From JBGVSA01 sp049840475 (GTDB taxonomy: Bacteria; Pseudomonadota; Gammaproteobacteria; Burkholderiales; Rhodocyclaceae): a stretch of 64,000 bases of DNA. Of the stretch, positions 55,435-64,000 are shown piece by piece (position 1 is the stretch's first letter; the number at the start of each line of letters is the position of its first letter). The position numbers and the translations under genes were made by a program. A model generated the notes under the pieces. It did no database searches. It was not told the origin of the DNA and saw nothing but the letters and a program-made list of their open reading frames with translations. Location: NCBI GenBank assembly GCA_049840475.1, contig JASGKX010000003.1, positions 930,001-994,000 of the forward strand, in the 5' to 3' direction.

Positions 55435-55743
55435 TTATGCGATCGAGAACAGCTTGGAGAAGTTAGCGATGTCGAGCACCTGCCGCACGCTGCCCTTGAC
55501 GCCGACGAGCTGCACTTCGCGGCTGGCAGTACGTGCCTTGTCGCGCAGCATGAGCAGCATGCCCAATGCGGAGCTGTCCAGGTACGAGACCTCTGACAGG
55601 TCAACGTGCACGGCCTTGCCGGGCGCTTGTTCGAGGAGTTCTTCAACAGCTTCGCGAAATTCGCGATGCGCCCTGAAATCGAAGCGGCCAACCAGGCGCA
55701 ACGTCGCGAGATCGGGGCTTACGGTTACATTGGCGTCCATCAA
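55435..55743 (-). CDS. STAS-domain (anti-sigma factor antagonist-like) protein
   Basis: A 102-residue single STAS domain with the signature VDLSEVSYLDSSALGMLLML, in which the Ser of DSSALG is the usual phosphorylation site. It belongs to a partner-switching system whose kinase is not nearby. It lies 55 bases downstream of cheB on the same strand, so it may be part of the cheR-cheB transcript. Confidence 0.85.
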   Translation of the reverse strand: MMDANVTVSPDLATLRLVGRFDFRAHREFREAVEELLEQAPGKAVHVDLSEVSYLDSSALGMLLMLRDKARTASREVQLVGVKGSVRQVLDIANFSKLFSIA

Positions 55744-55798
55744 GAATCTCCGTTGGTATCGTTATGCAAGGCCAGCCCGGTCGTCCGGGCAATAGGCC

Positions 55799-56437
55799 TC
55801 AATCACCTGCTACAGCACCAGTCGTCGCGCCCTGGCGCAGTCTTTCGACAATGTGCGCGCCGATCTCGCGAAGGGGAATCACTGCGTGTGCCGCCCCGAT
55901 GGCAACAGCTTCCCGCGGCATTCCCCAAACGACTGAACTCTGCTGATCCTGGGCGACGGTGTAAGCGCCTGCCGCTTTCATGGCCAGCAGCCCTTCGGCA
56001 CCGTCCTTGCCCATACCCGTAAGGATAACGCCAATGGCCCGTCCGCCCACATTCCGCGCCGCCGAATGGAACAGCGCGTCGACCGCCGGTCTGTGCCGAT
56101 TGATCGGCTCCGCACGTGACAGCTCGCAGTAATACGCGCCATTGCGTCGCCGCACGAGCAGATGTGAATGGCCCGGCGCGACGTAAGCGCAGCCCGCCTC
56201 CACTTTTTCGCCGTCTTCCGCTTCTTTCACGTGCAGCGCACATTGGGCGTCAAGGCGCCGCGCGAACGAGGCCGTGAACATCTCCGGCATGTGCTGCACG
56301 ATCAGCACGCCCGGGAGACCGACCGGCAGATCCGCCAGCACTTCCTTGATGGCTTCGGTGCCGCCCGTCGATGCGCCGATCAATACGAGGCGATCGTCCT
56401 GCGGGCGTTGGAGGGACAGCGGGCGCAGCGTCGTCAT
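55799..56437 (-). CDS. cheB: Chemotaxis methylesterase CheB, catalytic domain only
   Basis: A 212-residue protein with only the CheB esterase domain. The catalytic triad motifs are IGASTGGT (Ser), VQHMPEMFT (His) and LTGMGKDGAEG (Asp). The N-terminal receiver domain found in typical CheB is absent, so activity cannot be switched by CheA phosphorylation in the usual way. It overlaps cheR by 4 bases (ATGA), showing coupled translation. A stand-alone response regulator is encoded on the other side of cheR. Confidence 0.93.
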   Translation of the reverse strand: MTTLRPLSLQRPQDDRLVLIGASTGGTEAIKEVLADLPVGLPGVLIVQHMPEMFTASFARRLDAQCALHVKEAEDGEKVEAGCAYVAPGHSHLLVRRRNGAYYCELSRAEPINRHRPAVDALFHSAARNVGGRAIGVILTGMGKDGAEGLLAMKAAGAYTVAQDQQSSVVWGMPREAVAIGAAHAVIPLREIGAHIVERLRQGATTGAVAGD

Positions 56438-57402
56438 CGGTCAACAGAGCCCGTTAGCGCGTTGCAGCCGACGTACGCGCGTAGAACGGTGCGGCCGAGC
56501 GAGCGGAACAGGTTGGCTGCGTGGATGAAGTTCTCGGAATGCCCGGCGAACAGCAGCCCGTCCGGTCGCAGCAGTGGCACGAAGCGTTCGAGGATGCGGT
56601 ACTGCGTCGGCTTGTCGAAGTAGATCATGACGTTGCGGCAGAAGATCGCATCGAACGGCCCTTGCAGCGGCCAATTGGCTTCGAGCAGGTTGATACGGCG
56701 GAAGTTGATCAACCGTTGCAGCTCCGGGCGCACGCGATAGTCGCCATTCGACTCGCGCACGAAGAAGCGGTTGATGCGCGTTTCTTCCATGCGCGCCAGC
56801 CGATCGGCACCGTAGACGCCCTTCTGACCGTGGGCCAGCACGTTGGTGTCGAGATCGGATGCGACGACTTCTACCGGCGGGCTCATTCCTGCGAACATCT
56901 CGCACGTCGTGATCGCCAGCGAATAGGCTTCTTCACCCGTCGACGACGCACAGCACCAGATGCGCAGCGTGCGTTTTTCAGCCACGCGACGCAGGTGTTC
57001 GGACAGGATGTCGAAATGATGCGCCTCGCGGAAAAACGAGGTCAGGTTGGTGGTGAGCGCATTGACAAAGGCCTCCCATTCGGCCGCGTCGTGGCTGCTT
57101 TCGAGCTTGTCGAGATAATCGACGAAGCGCTTGTGCCCGCCCAGTCGCAGGCGTCGCGCAAGGCGGCTGTAAACCATGTCCTGCTTGACGGGCGAAAGCG
57201 AAATGCCGGCCCGCTTGTAGATCAAGCGCCGTACGCGTTCGAAATCCGCCTCGTTGAACTCGAATTCGCGGCTGCCTGGCTCAATGCGGGCAAGCGTCTG
57301 CATGATGGCAGCGCGGGCCAGCGCGTCCGGGCGCGGCGCAGCAGCCGTCGTGTCGCGCGTCAACGGACTCACAGGTGGGCGGTTGGGGGTCGGCTTGTTC
57401 AT
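56434..57402 (-). CDS. cheR: Chemotaxis methyltransferase CheR
   Basis: A 322-residue CheR. The N-terminal helical domain (about 40-120, VRRLIYKRAGISLSPVKQDM) is followed by the SAM-dependent methyltransferase domain with RIWCCASSTGEEAYSLA, the SAM-binding motif, and DAIFCRNVMIYFDKPTQ. It methylates receptor glutamates. It heads the minus-strand unit cheR-cheB-STAS. The first 30 residues are a Pro/Ala-rich leader. Confidence 0.94.
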   Translation of the reverse strand: MNKPTPNRPPVSPLTRDTTAAAPRPDALARAAIMQTLARIEPGSREFEFNEADFERVRRLIYKRAGISLSPVKQDMVYSRLARRLRLGGHKRFVDYLDKLESSHDAAEWEAFVNALTTNLTSFFREAHHFDILSEHLRRVAEKRTLRIWCCASSTGEEAYSLAITTCEMFAGMSPPVEVVASDLDTNVLAHGQKGVYGADRLARMEETRINRFFVRESNGDYRVRPELQRLINFRRINLLEANWPLQGPFDAIFCRNVMIYFDKPTQYRILERFVPLLRPDGLLFAGHSENFIHAANLFRSLGRTVLRAYVGCNALTGSVDR

Positions 57403-57619
57403 TTTGTCAGGTAGCCCACATCATTCTTTGCAGCATGAGGGCACCTACGGCACGCGGTGCGCACAACTTGAGCCTTCTCCCCGCGCCACACGTCGGTCGG
57501 CGATAGCAGACCAAGGGGCAGAGCCCGCGCGTATCCTCTACAGTTTTTGGTACGAAGTCCGTAACTGCGACATAGTTCGAGAAGAAAAACCACCGTCCAC
57601 GACGAGGCCAGGAAGGCCC

Positions 57620-58069
57620 ATGACAGCCGAACACCCAATACTGCTGGTGGAAGACAACCCTGACGATGAGGCGCTGACGCTGCGCGCGTTTGCCAAGAAC
57701 AAGATCGGCAATGAGATCGTTGTCGCACGCGACGGCGTCGATGCGCTCGACTACCTGTTCGGCACCGGGCGCCATGCTGGACGGGACATGTCGGTCATGC
57801 CGGCGCTGATCCTGCTCGACCTCAAGCTGCCGCGCATCGACGGGCTCGAAGTGCTGCGCCGGCTGCGTGCCGACCAACGCACCAGCCTGCTGCCGGTGGT
57901 CGTACTGACGACTTCGCGCGAGTTGCAGGATATCCAGGAGGCGTACCGCCTGGGCGCCAACAGCTACGTGCGCAAGCCGGTAGATTTCGAACGGTTTCTC
58001 AATACCGTCGGCCAGCTCGGCCAATACTGGCTCGCGCTCAACGAATCCGCAGACCCCCGCGCGGACTGA
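57620..58069 (+). CDS. Single-domain response regulator (Rcp1/CheY-like)
   Basis: A 149-residue receiver with ILLVEDNPDDEALTLRAF at the N-terminus, the phospho-acceptor Asp in LILLDLKLPRIDGLEVL, Thr in VVLTTSRELQDI and Lys in VRKPVDFERF. The EDNPDD form and KLPRIDG loop are typical of Rcp1-type regulators paired with phytochrome or hybrid kinases. It is divergent from cheR with a 217-base gap, and its partner kinase is not in the window. Confidence 0.9.
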   Translation: MTAEHPILLVEDNPDDEALTLRAFAKNKIGNEIVVARDGVDALDYLFGTGRHAGRDMSVMPALILLDLKLPRIDGLEVLRRLRADQRTSLLPVVVLTTSRELQDIQEAYRLGANSYVRKPVDFERFLNTVGQLGQYWLALNESADPRAD

Positions 58070-58187
58070 TCGCCAATTCTCACGATATCGGCACGGCGTT
58101 ATCGCCCCGCGCCCATAGTCGGTATTCGCCGGGGCGCCCGCCCCGCTCCTTATAATGGCCGCACGGTCCATTTGGAGAGCGCTACGC

Positions 58188-59114
58188 ATGATGACTCCCG
58201 ACTATCCTCGCGACCTCATCGGGTACGGTGAGCGTCCGCCCCTGGCCGATTGGCCGGACGGCGCACGCGTGGCGGTGCAGTTCGTGCTCAACTACGAAGA
58301 GGGCGGCGAGAACTGCGTGCTGCATGGCGACGCAGGCTCCGAGCAATTCCTGTCGGAAATCATCGGTGCTGCGGCCTACCCCGATCGCCATATGTCGATG
58401 GAGTCGATTTACGAATACGGCTCTCGCGTGGGGGTGTGGCGCATCCTGCGCGAATTCGAATCGCGCGGATTACCCCTGACTGTGTTTGGCGTGTCGATGG
58501 CCTTGCAGCGCAATCCTGAAGTCACAGCCGCGTTTCTCGAACTGGGGCATGAGATCGCCTGCCACAGTTGGCGATGGATTCACTACCAGAACATGGATGA
58601 AGCCACCGAGCGCGAACACATCCGCGTCGGCACACAGATCATCCGCGAGCTGACTGACAATCTGTGGCCGCTGGGTTGGTACACCGGCCGCGACAGCCCG
58701 AACACGCGCCGCCTGCTGGTGGAGCACGGCGGCTTCGAATACGACTCCGACTACTACGGTGACGATCTGCCGTTCTGGATGCCCGTCACCCGCAGCGATG
58801 GTTCAACGCACCAACAACTCGTCGTGCCCTATACGCTGGATGCCAACGACATGCGTTTTGCCTCGCCACAAGGCTTCAACACCAGCGATCACTTCTATCA
58901 GTACCTGAAGGATTCGTTCGACGTGCTCTACGCGGAGGGCGAAGAAACACCGCGCATGATGAGCATCGGCATGCACTGCCGCCTGCTCGGGCGCCCCGGC
59001 CGCATCCGCGCACTGCAACGCTTTCTGGATTACATCGAAACGCACGACAAGGTGTGGGTGTGCCGTCGCATCGACATCGCACGCCATTGGCAGGCCCGCC
59101 ATCCGGCACCCTGA
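58188..59114 (+). CDS. puuE: Allantoinase PuuE (polysaccharide-deacetylase fold)
   Basis: A 308-residue allantoinase of the metal-independent PuuE type, which hydrolyses allantoin to allantoate. Characteristic stretches are YPRDLIGYGERPP, VQFVLNYEEGGE, ACHSWRWIHYQNM and GWYTGRDSPNTRRLLVEHGG. A two-codon MM start leaves 58188 or 58191 possible; the longer frame from 58155 is less likely. It is the first gene of the puuE-alc-allA set, with 35 bases to alc. Confidence 0.94.
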   Translation: MMTPDYPRDLIGYGERPPLADWPDGARVAVQFVLNYEEGGENCVLHGDAGSEQFLSEIIGAAAYPDRHMSMESIYEYGSRVGVWRILREFESRGLPLTVFGVSMALQRNPEVTAAFLELGHEIACHSWRWIHYQNMDEATEREHIRVGTQIIRELTDNLWPLGWYTGRDSPNTRRLLVEHGGFEYDSDYYGDDLPFWMPVTRSDGSTHQQLVVPYTLDANDMRFASPQGFNTSDHFYQYLKDSFDVLYAEGEETPRMMSIGMHCRLLGRPGRIRALQRFLDYIETHDKVWVCRRIDIARHWQARHPAP

Positions 59115-59149
59115 CCACGACACCGGATTCGAATGAGGACAACGACAAT

Positions 59150-60160
59150 ATGGCTGCCCCGCAACTCGACCCCAACGCACCCGCTTTCACGCGCCGCTAT
59201 GTGAACCTGGCCGATCCGCGCCTGGGTGCGGCCGGCGTTTTTGCCACCGATGAATTCTTCGCGCCGCTGTCACGCATGCTGGCGCCTGAAGAGCCTGTGT
59301 TCATTCCTGGCAAATACGACGATCACGGCAAGTGGATGGATGGTTGGGAAACGCGCCGCCGCCGCAATGGCGGGCACGATTACGCCGTCATACGACTAGC
59401 ACGACCGGGGCGCATTGTCGGCGTGGACGTCGACACACGGCACTTCACCGGCAACTATCCGCCCGGCGCGTCGCTGGCAGCTTGTTATTGCCCCGATGGC
59501 GACCCGGACGATAGCGCGCAATGGACGCCGCTGCTCGAAGGCGTGGCACTGCAGGGCAACTCGCATCACTACCTTGACGTCGCGAACGACGGCACGTGGA
59601 CGCATCTGCGCTTGTCGATCTTCCCCGACGGCGGCGTGGCGCGATTGCGCGTGTACGGTCGGCCGAGCATCGATTGGCAAACGATCGACACGGCAACCGA
59701 CATGGCCGCAGCCGCCAATGGTGCGTATATCGTCGCCACGAACAACGAGCACTTCGGGCTGGCCGCCACGCTGTTGCTGCCTGGACGCGGCGTGAACATG
59801 GGCGATGGGTGGGAAACGCGCCGCCGCCGCGAGCCCGGCAACGACTGGTGCATCGTCGCGCTGGCCACGCCGTCGATCATCGAGCGTGTTGTCGTCGACA
59901 CCGCGCACTTCAAGGGCAACTACCCGGATCGCTGCTCGTTGCAGGCAGCGCGCGTCGATGGCGGTACGGATCAGTCCATCGTCACGCAGAGCATGTTCTG
60001 GCCAGAGTTGCTGGCGTCACAGAAGTTGCAGATGGATGCCGAGCACGGCTTTGCGGACGAGCTGACGGCGCTGGGGGCGGTGACGCATGTGCGCTTCAAC
60101 GTCTTCCCCGATGGCGGCGTGTCGCGCCTGCGCTTGTTCGGTCGCCCGGCCAAGGTCTGA
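59150..60160 (+). CDS. alc: Allantoicase
   Basis: A 336-residue allantoicase, which splits allantoate to ureidoglycolate and urea. It is built of two repeated jelly-roll halves, each with GWETRRRR (near residues 62 and 219) and a D(T/T)xHFxGNYP motif (DTRHFTGNYP, DTAHFKGNYP). The start ATG 59150 is 35 bases after puuE. The next gene, allA, begins one base after its stop codon, so the two are coupled. Confidence 0.95.
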   Translation: MAAPQLDPNAPAFTRRYVNLADPRLGAAGVFATDEFFAPLSRMLAPEEPVFIPGKYDDHGKWMDGWETRRRRNGGHDYAVIRLARPGRIVGVDVDTRHFTGNYPPGASLAACYCPDGDPDDSAQWTPLLEGVALQGNSHHYLDVANDGTWTHLRLSIFPDGGVARLRVYGRPSIDWQTIDTATDMAAAANGAYIVATNNEHFGLAATLLLPGRGVNMGDGWETRRRREPGNDWCIVALATPSIIERVVVDTAHFKGNYPDRCSLQAARVDGGTDQSIVTQSMFWPELLASQKLQMDAEHGFADELTALGAVTHVRFNVFPDGGVSRLRLFGRPAKV

Positions 60161-60161
60161 G

Positions 60162-60668
60162 ATGCGTATCGAGCCACTCACCCGCGCAGCTTTCGCCCCT
60201 TTCGGAGACGTCATCCAGACCGAAGGGGCGGAGCACTTTCCCATCAATGGAGGGAGTACCGAGCGCTTTCATGCGCTGGCGCGGACTGAAGTACTGGAGG
60301 GCGGCGAGGCGATCATCAGTGTGTTTCGCGCGGCACCGCGCGCCCTGCCCTTCACCTTGCAGGAGATGGAATACCACCCGCTCGGCAGTCAGGCCTTCTA
60401 CCCTTTGTCAGGCTTGCCGTATCTGGTCGTCGTCGCGCCGAAGGGGCCACCTCCGGCGTCGGATGCGCTTAAGGTGTTTCTGGCCCGCGCGGATCAGGGC
60501 GTCAACTACGCACCCGGTGTCTGGCATCACCCACTGATCGGGCTATACGAAACAAGCGATTACCTCATCGTCGATCGGCGCGGACCGGGCAACAATTGCA
60601 TCGTGCAGGCTTTGCCGCCGCTGATTCACATCACCCAGGCTGACATCGACTCCGCCGCACAGGGCTGA
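60162..60668 (+). CDS. allA: Ureidoglycolate lyase
   Basis: A 168-residue AllA-type ureidoglycolate lyase, which converts ureidoglycolate to glyoxylate and urea. Family features are LTRAAFAPFGDVI at the N-terminus, the metal-site-like HPLGSQAFYPL and APGVWHHPLIGL. It follows alc directly and completes the three-step route from allantoin to glyoxylate. No transporter or urease gene is adjacent. Confidence 0.95.
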   Translation: MRIEPLTRAAFAPFGDVIQTEGAEHFPINGGSTERFHALARTEVLEGGEAIISVFRAAPRALPFTLQEMEYHPLGSQAFYPLSGLPYLVVVAPKGPPPASDALKVFLARADQGVNYAPGVWHHPLIGLYETSDYLIVDRRGPGNNCIVQALPPLIHITQADIDSAAQG

Positions 60669-60907
60669 ACATTTTTGCCCAATCACTACGGCGGTAGTGT
60701 GACTCTCGCCGTCAGTAGTTATACCTATTGTTCAAAAGTATTACATATCGAGAAGATGCGTCGGCTCGCGCACAGACGCGAGGCATAAGCAGACGGGGCC
60801 GAGCGCCATATAGAGCGCCACCCCGCACAGATGTGTTGCGCCATGCGCTGCTGTCTGTTTCTTGCACCCCGCATGGCGTCGTCCACCACCATTCAGAGGA
60901 AGACATC

Positions 60908-63554
60908 ATGACGCGACGTGCGACAGGCATCGCGCTTGCCCTTGTCGTTGCCCTGCTTTCGGCCTGCGGCGACGATAACAACAGCGACAACAGCAGTTCT
61001 TCAAGCAGCTCCGTCAGTTCCCGTAGTTCCAGCAGCGCCAGTTCTGCAAGTTCAAGTGCGTCGAGTGTTTCGACATCATCGTCGAGCAGTTCAAGCGCAA
61101 CCAGCATCGATGGCATTCCGCTGGCCACCGGCAGTGGCATGATCGCGCTGCCGGCAATCAAGGCGCCCTTTCTCAACATCAAGGATTTCGGCGCGGTTTC
61201 GGGCGGTGCGGCGCTCATCAACCAGAAAGCCATCAACGACGCGATCGACGCAGCAGCGGCCGCAGGCGGCGGCACGGTCATCGTGCCTTCAGGCGACTAC
61301 CGCAGCTACAGCATTCGCCTCAAGAGCAAGGTGGGCATCCACCTGGAAAGCGCTGACTCGATCATCCGCGCCGCCGTGCAAGGCACGGGTGCGGGTCAGG
61401 ACGGGGGCTTTTACGACGCGCCGGAGGTCAATCTGTTCGTCGGTCTGCAGGACCAAGGCCACAGCCATTGGGCGAACAGCCTGATCTATGGCATCGACGT
61501 ACAGGACGTGACCATCTCCGGGCCTGGACTCATCGATGGGAGTTACCTCAACAACGGCACGATCGTGAATGTGCTGTCGGGCAACGATCCGTCAGAGGTG
61601 TCCACACGCACGGCATCGGGTACGGCGGCCGGCGCCAATAAGGCCATCGCGCTGAAGAACGCCACGAACGTGGTGTTCCGCGACTTCCGCATGAAGAACG
61701 GCGGTCACTTCGCCATCATTGGCACGGGCGTGGTCGGCTGGACTATGGACAACATGGTGGTGGACACCAATCGCGATGCGCTGGATGTTCAACTCGTCGC
61801 AGGACGTCACCATCCGGAATTCGGTGTTCAACTCGCTCACCGACGATGCCATCGTCCTGAAGGGTTCATTCGGGCTCGGCAAGTACTTCGCGACCAAGAA
61901 TGTGCTCATCGAAAACTGCACCGTAAGCGGCTACGACGCGGGTTCGGTGCTCGCGGGCACTTACTCCACGCAAAAACTGGTGGCTACCGATCGCGACGGC
62001 CCCACTGCGCGCATCAAACTTGGCACCGAAGGCACGACCGGTTTTGAGCGCGTCACCATTCGGCACGTGACCTTCGATCGTTCGCGCGGGTTTGCGCTGG
62101 AATCCGTTGACGGTGCGGAGCTAAAGGACATCGTGCTCACCGACGCGGTCATGAAGAACGTCAGCAGCTCGCCGATTTTCATCCGCATTGGCGATCGCGG
62201 CCGCGCCCCAGTTACTGGCAACAGTACGGACGAGGCAACCAGCCCAACCAACACCGTACGGCTGGATGATCGTGGCTGGGTGCTGCCGAACATCGTTGCC
62301 AAGTACGGCAACTGGCCAGCGGTGCGCTACATCCCGTCGTATGACAAAACCGCCGCCGCACCGATCGGAGGCGCCAGCACGCCCTTTACCATTGTCAGTG
62401 CCACAGCACCGACCAAGCTCAATCCGAACTCAGTGCAACCGACCGATCCGCTCTTTGCCAATGCGGTCGGCGTGGGCTTCGCAACAGCGCGCAACATCAG
62501 CATCAGCAACGTCACCATCACCGATGTCGATCCGCGATATCCCATCCTGATCGCTGGCCTTGTCGATCATCCGGTCGAGAACATCAGGATCAGCAATGTC
62601 TCGATCGAGTACCGGGGCGGCTTGAAGATGGAACACGCGATCGAGCAACGGCAACTCAACCAGACCTGGGCCTATACGGCGTATGAGTCGGCTGCGGCGA
62701 GCCAGTCCCTGCCATGGCTCGCCAACACTTTCTTTTCCAAGAATGAAGCGCTGCTGCCGCGCATTGGCTGGAGCTCGTCGGCCAATGGCGGTGCGGGAGG
62801 TTGGGTGGACGATCCATACAACGTGCCGGAAATGCCACGCGAGTATCCGGAACCCAGCTTGTTTGGCATTTTGCCGGCCTATGGCATCTATGCGCGCCAC
62901 GTGACGGGGCTGACGGTCGCCGATGTAAAACTGACGACCAAGGTGACGGATGAGCGCCCCGCTGTTGTCCTCGACGATGTGTCCGGCGCAACGTTCGCTG
63001 GATTCAGCGCCCCGGCGGCGACCGGCGTGCCCACCTTCGTACGAGTCACCAATACGAAGAAACGCGTGGTCGACCGCGAATACGTCAAGGAGCAACCGTA
63101 CAAGACGACCACCGTCAGCAACGTCGTACTGCCGTCCGGCGCGCAGGTGCAGGACGTCACCGTCGACCGCCCTGCCCCAGGCACGCCGCCGGATTCACTC
63201 TATGCGCTGCCGACGGCCCCAAGTGCAACCTATCCGTACAACTACGCCGTGCCGGATGCGAGCTACGCCGTGCCGCTCACCGTGCATCGTCCGCACTTCG
63301 ATGCAATTGCCGCACAGACCGCCACAGTCGGCCAGCCGCTGCAGTTCATGGTGAATGCCAAGACACCCGCAAGCGGCGTGACGCTGACGTACTCGGCCAA
63401 GAATCTCCCCGGCGGTGCCAGCTTCGACGCCAACACGCGCACCTTTACCTGGACGCCGAACAGCGCGCAGGCGGGGCAATACACGGTTCAGTTCGTGGTG
63501 GACGATGGCGTGATACCCGAAACGCGCGACGTCGCAATCACTGTGACGCGTTAA
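60908..63554 (+). CDS. Polygalacturonase (GH28) lipoprotein, interrupted by a one-base insertion
   Basis: Corrected protein of 881 residues. It has a lipoprotein signal (lipidated Cys20 in LLSACGDD), a Ser-rich linker (about 25-66) and a GH28 right-handed beta-helix, beginning FLNIKDFGAVSGG with catalytic-site text NRDALDVNSSQDV and LTDDAIVLKG. A C-terminal Ig-like (He_PIG) domain ends in YTVQFVVDDGVIPETRDVAI. Deleting one T at 61788-61789 (GTTCAAC to GTCAAC) joins the two frames exactly at the catalytic region. It would cut pectin at the cell surface. It is followed by a terminator. Confidence 0.9.
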
Positions 63555-63587
63555 TCCCTCCTCCCCCTCGGGATGCCCCGAGGCATC

Positions 63588-63616
63588 AGGCCGACCTGCG
63601 GGTCGGCCTTTTTTTC
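63588..63616 (+). terminator. Rho-independent terminator after the polygalacturonase gene
   Basis: Nine-bp stem (AGGCCGACC / GGTCGGCCT), loop TGCG, followed by seven T. A further GC hairpin (CCTCGGG / CCCGAGG) precedes it at about 63567. It ends the plus-strand transcript 34 bases after the stop. Confidence 0.9.
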
Positions 63617-63729
63617 TTGGGCGAACGAGCCAGACCGGATTGCGGATGTATGCCTAGCCTGGCGTCAACGTCTCTCGTTTCGGTGCTCATAGCGCCACAA
63701 GGCATCGCAACCAAACCAGACACTGGACG

Positions 63730-63754
63730 AAAAAAAGGGCAGCCAAGGCTGCCC
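63730..63754 (-). terminator. Rho-independent terminator of the minus-strand pectinesterase gene
   Basis: Eight-bp stem (GGGCAGCC / GGCTGCCC on the minus strand) with a two-base loop, followed on the minus strand by seven T. It lies about 50 bases past the stop of the partial gene at 63807. Confidence 0.85.
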
Positions 63755-63806
63755 TCAATTCATGCGGAGATCGGGTGACCCGAAGGCCACCCGCAGAACG
63801 AACAAC

Positions 63807-64000
63807 TTACGGAGTCGGAACCCAGCCGGCGTTGCTGTTGTAGCCACCGAACACCAACGTACGGCTCAGGTACGGCGCAGCCTCACCAGCCGACAGCACA
63901 CGTGCCGTCGTGCTACGGCCCGTCAGGCTAAGCGGCGCACCGCTCAGATCCATGCTGTTGTACTCGCGCCAGCCACTGGTGGCAGTTGCCGTAGCCGGGT
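63807..64000 (-). CDS. Probable pectinesterase, C-terminal end (cut by window edge)
   Basis: The last 64 codons of a minus-strand gene ending in TAA at 63807-63809. The translation contains GWREYNSMDLSGAPL and ARVLSAGEAAPYLSRTLVFGG, ending GWVPTP. This is the layout of a CE8 pectin methylesterase end (W-x-EYNS, then L-x-A-x-EA-x-x-Y, then W-x-P). It is convergent with a polygalacturonase, the classic functional partner, since demethylated pectin is the polygalacturonase substrate. Only the tail is visible, so the assignment is moderate. Confidence 0.65.
   Translation of the reverse strand, partial: PATATATSGWREYNSMDLSGAPLSLTGRSTTARVLSAGEAAPYLSRTLVFGGYNSNAGWVPTP

Noticed and set aside
4060..61793. 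Programmed ribosomal frameshifting as the common cause of the six broken genes
   Set aside because: The extra base is T relative to four genes but A relative to two, so there is no shared mRNA signal. The sites also lack a slippery run, a stop codon in the right place or a stimulatory element. The pattern is shared only at the DNA level.
1..64000. CRISPR arrays, tRNA or rRNA genes, insertion sequences, prophage
   Set aside because: No regularly spaced repeats, no tRNA cloverleaf with a CCA-type end that I could recognise, no transposase or integrase motif and no phage structural genes were seen.

Overview
The window is high-GC chromosomal DNA from a Gram-negative bacterium, most likely a betaproteobacterium of Burkholderiales type. 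The signs are the divergent nadK/hrcA-hemH pair, a trimeric-type porin, a ProQ protein, a CheV-rich chemotaxis cluster, a PEP-CTERM protein and a GlrK/GlrR-like system. I cannot name the genus. There are no rRNA or tRNA genes, no CRISPR array and no insertion sequence.

Layout. 1-7.1 kb: nadK (cut by the window edge), hrcA, hemH, and hrpA with a frameshift. 7.1-8.0 kb: gene-free DNA with a roughly 110-bp repeat in inverted orientation. 8-14.8 kb: chrA, two LysR regulators, a DODA-type dioxygenase with DoxX, a hydrolase and an MFS exporter. 15-19.3 kb: a FeeM-like N-acyl amino acid synthase and a GlrK-lipoprotein-GlrR operon. 19.8-24 kb: small envelope proteins, cidR/cidA/lrgB and a MarR regulator. 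24.2-29.2 kb: a polyamine/opine-type ABC importer with a hydantoin-racemase-like protein. 29.3-38.6 kb: pgi, porin, GNATs, ProQ, cupin, a membrane protein and a PEP-CTERM protein behind a candidate sigma-54 promoter. 38.7-40.3 kb: an unrecognised AT-richer gene. 41-46.3 kb (minus strand): cheV-cheV-cheY-cheZ-cheA. 46.7-55 kb: a polyuronate uptake and degradation operon (sugar ABC importer, alginate-lyase-family protein, heparinase II/III-family lyase) behind a strong promoter with a LacI-type operator. 55.1-58.1 kb: ynfA, then a second chemotaxis block (STAS protein, cheB, cheR, response regulator). 58.2-60.7 kb: ureide catabolism (puuE, alc, allA). 60.9-64 kb: pectin degradation (a polygalacturonase lipoprotein and the end of a probable pectinesterase).

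The right-hand 18 kb reads as plant or algal polymer and purine-waste scavenging combined with chemotaxis. Pectin and alginate-like polyuronates would be cut outside the cell, the oligomers imported by the LacI-type-controlled ABC system, and the lyase products finished in the cytoplasm. Allantoin nitrogen would be recovered by puuE-alc-allA.

The most striking anomaly is that six otherwise normal genes (hrpA, an ABC binding protein, the porin, cheA, ynfA and the polygalacturonase) each carry one extra base. All six sit in the same DNA context, GTCRA(C/G) read as GTTCRA(C/G). Removing that base restores a full-length protein every time. Two of the six lie in the opposite orientation to the gene, which points to a DNA-level cause (a motif-specific sequencing error or mutation) rather than translational recoding.
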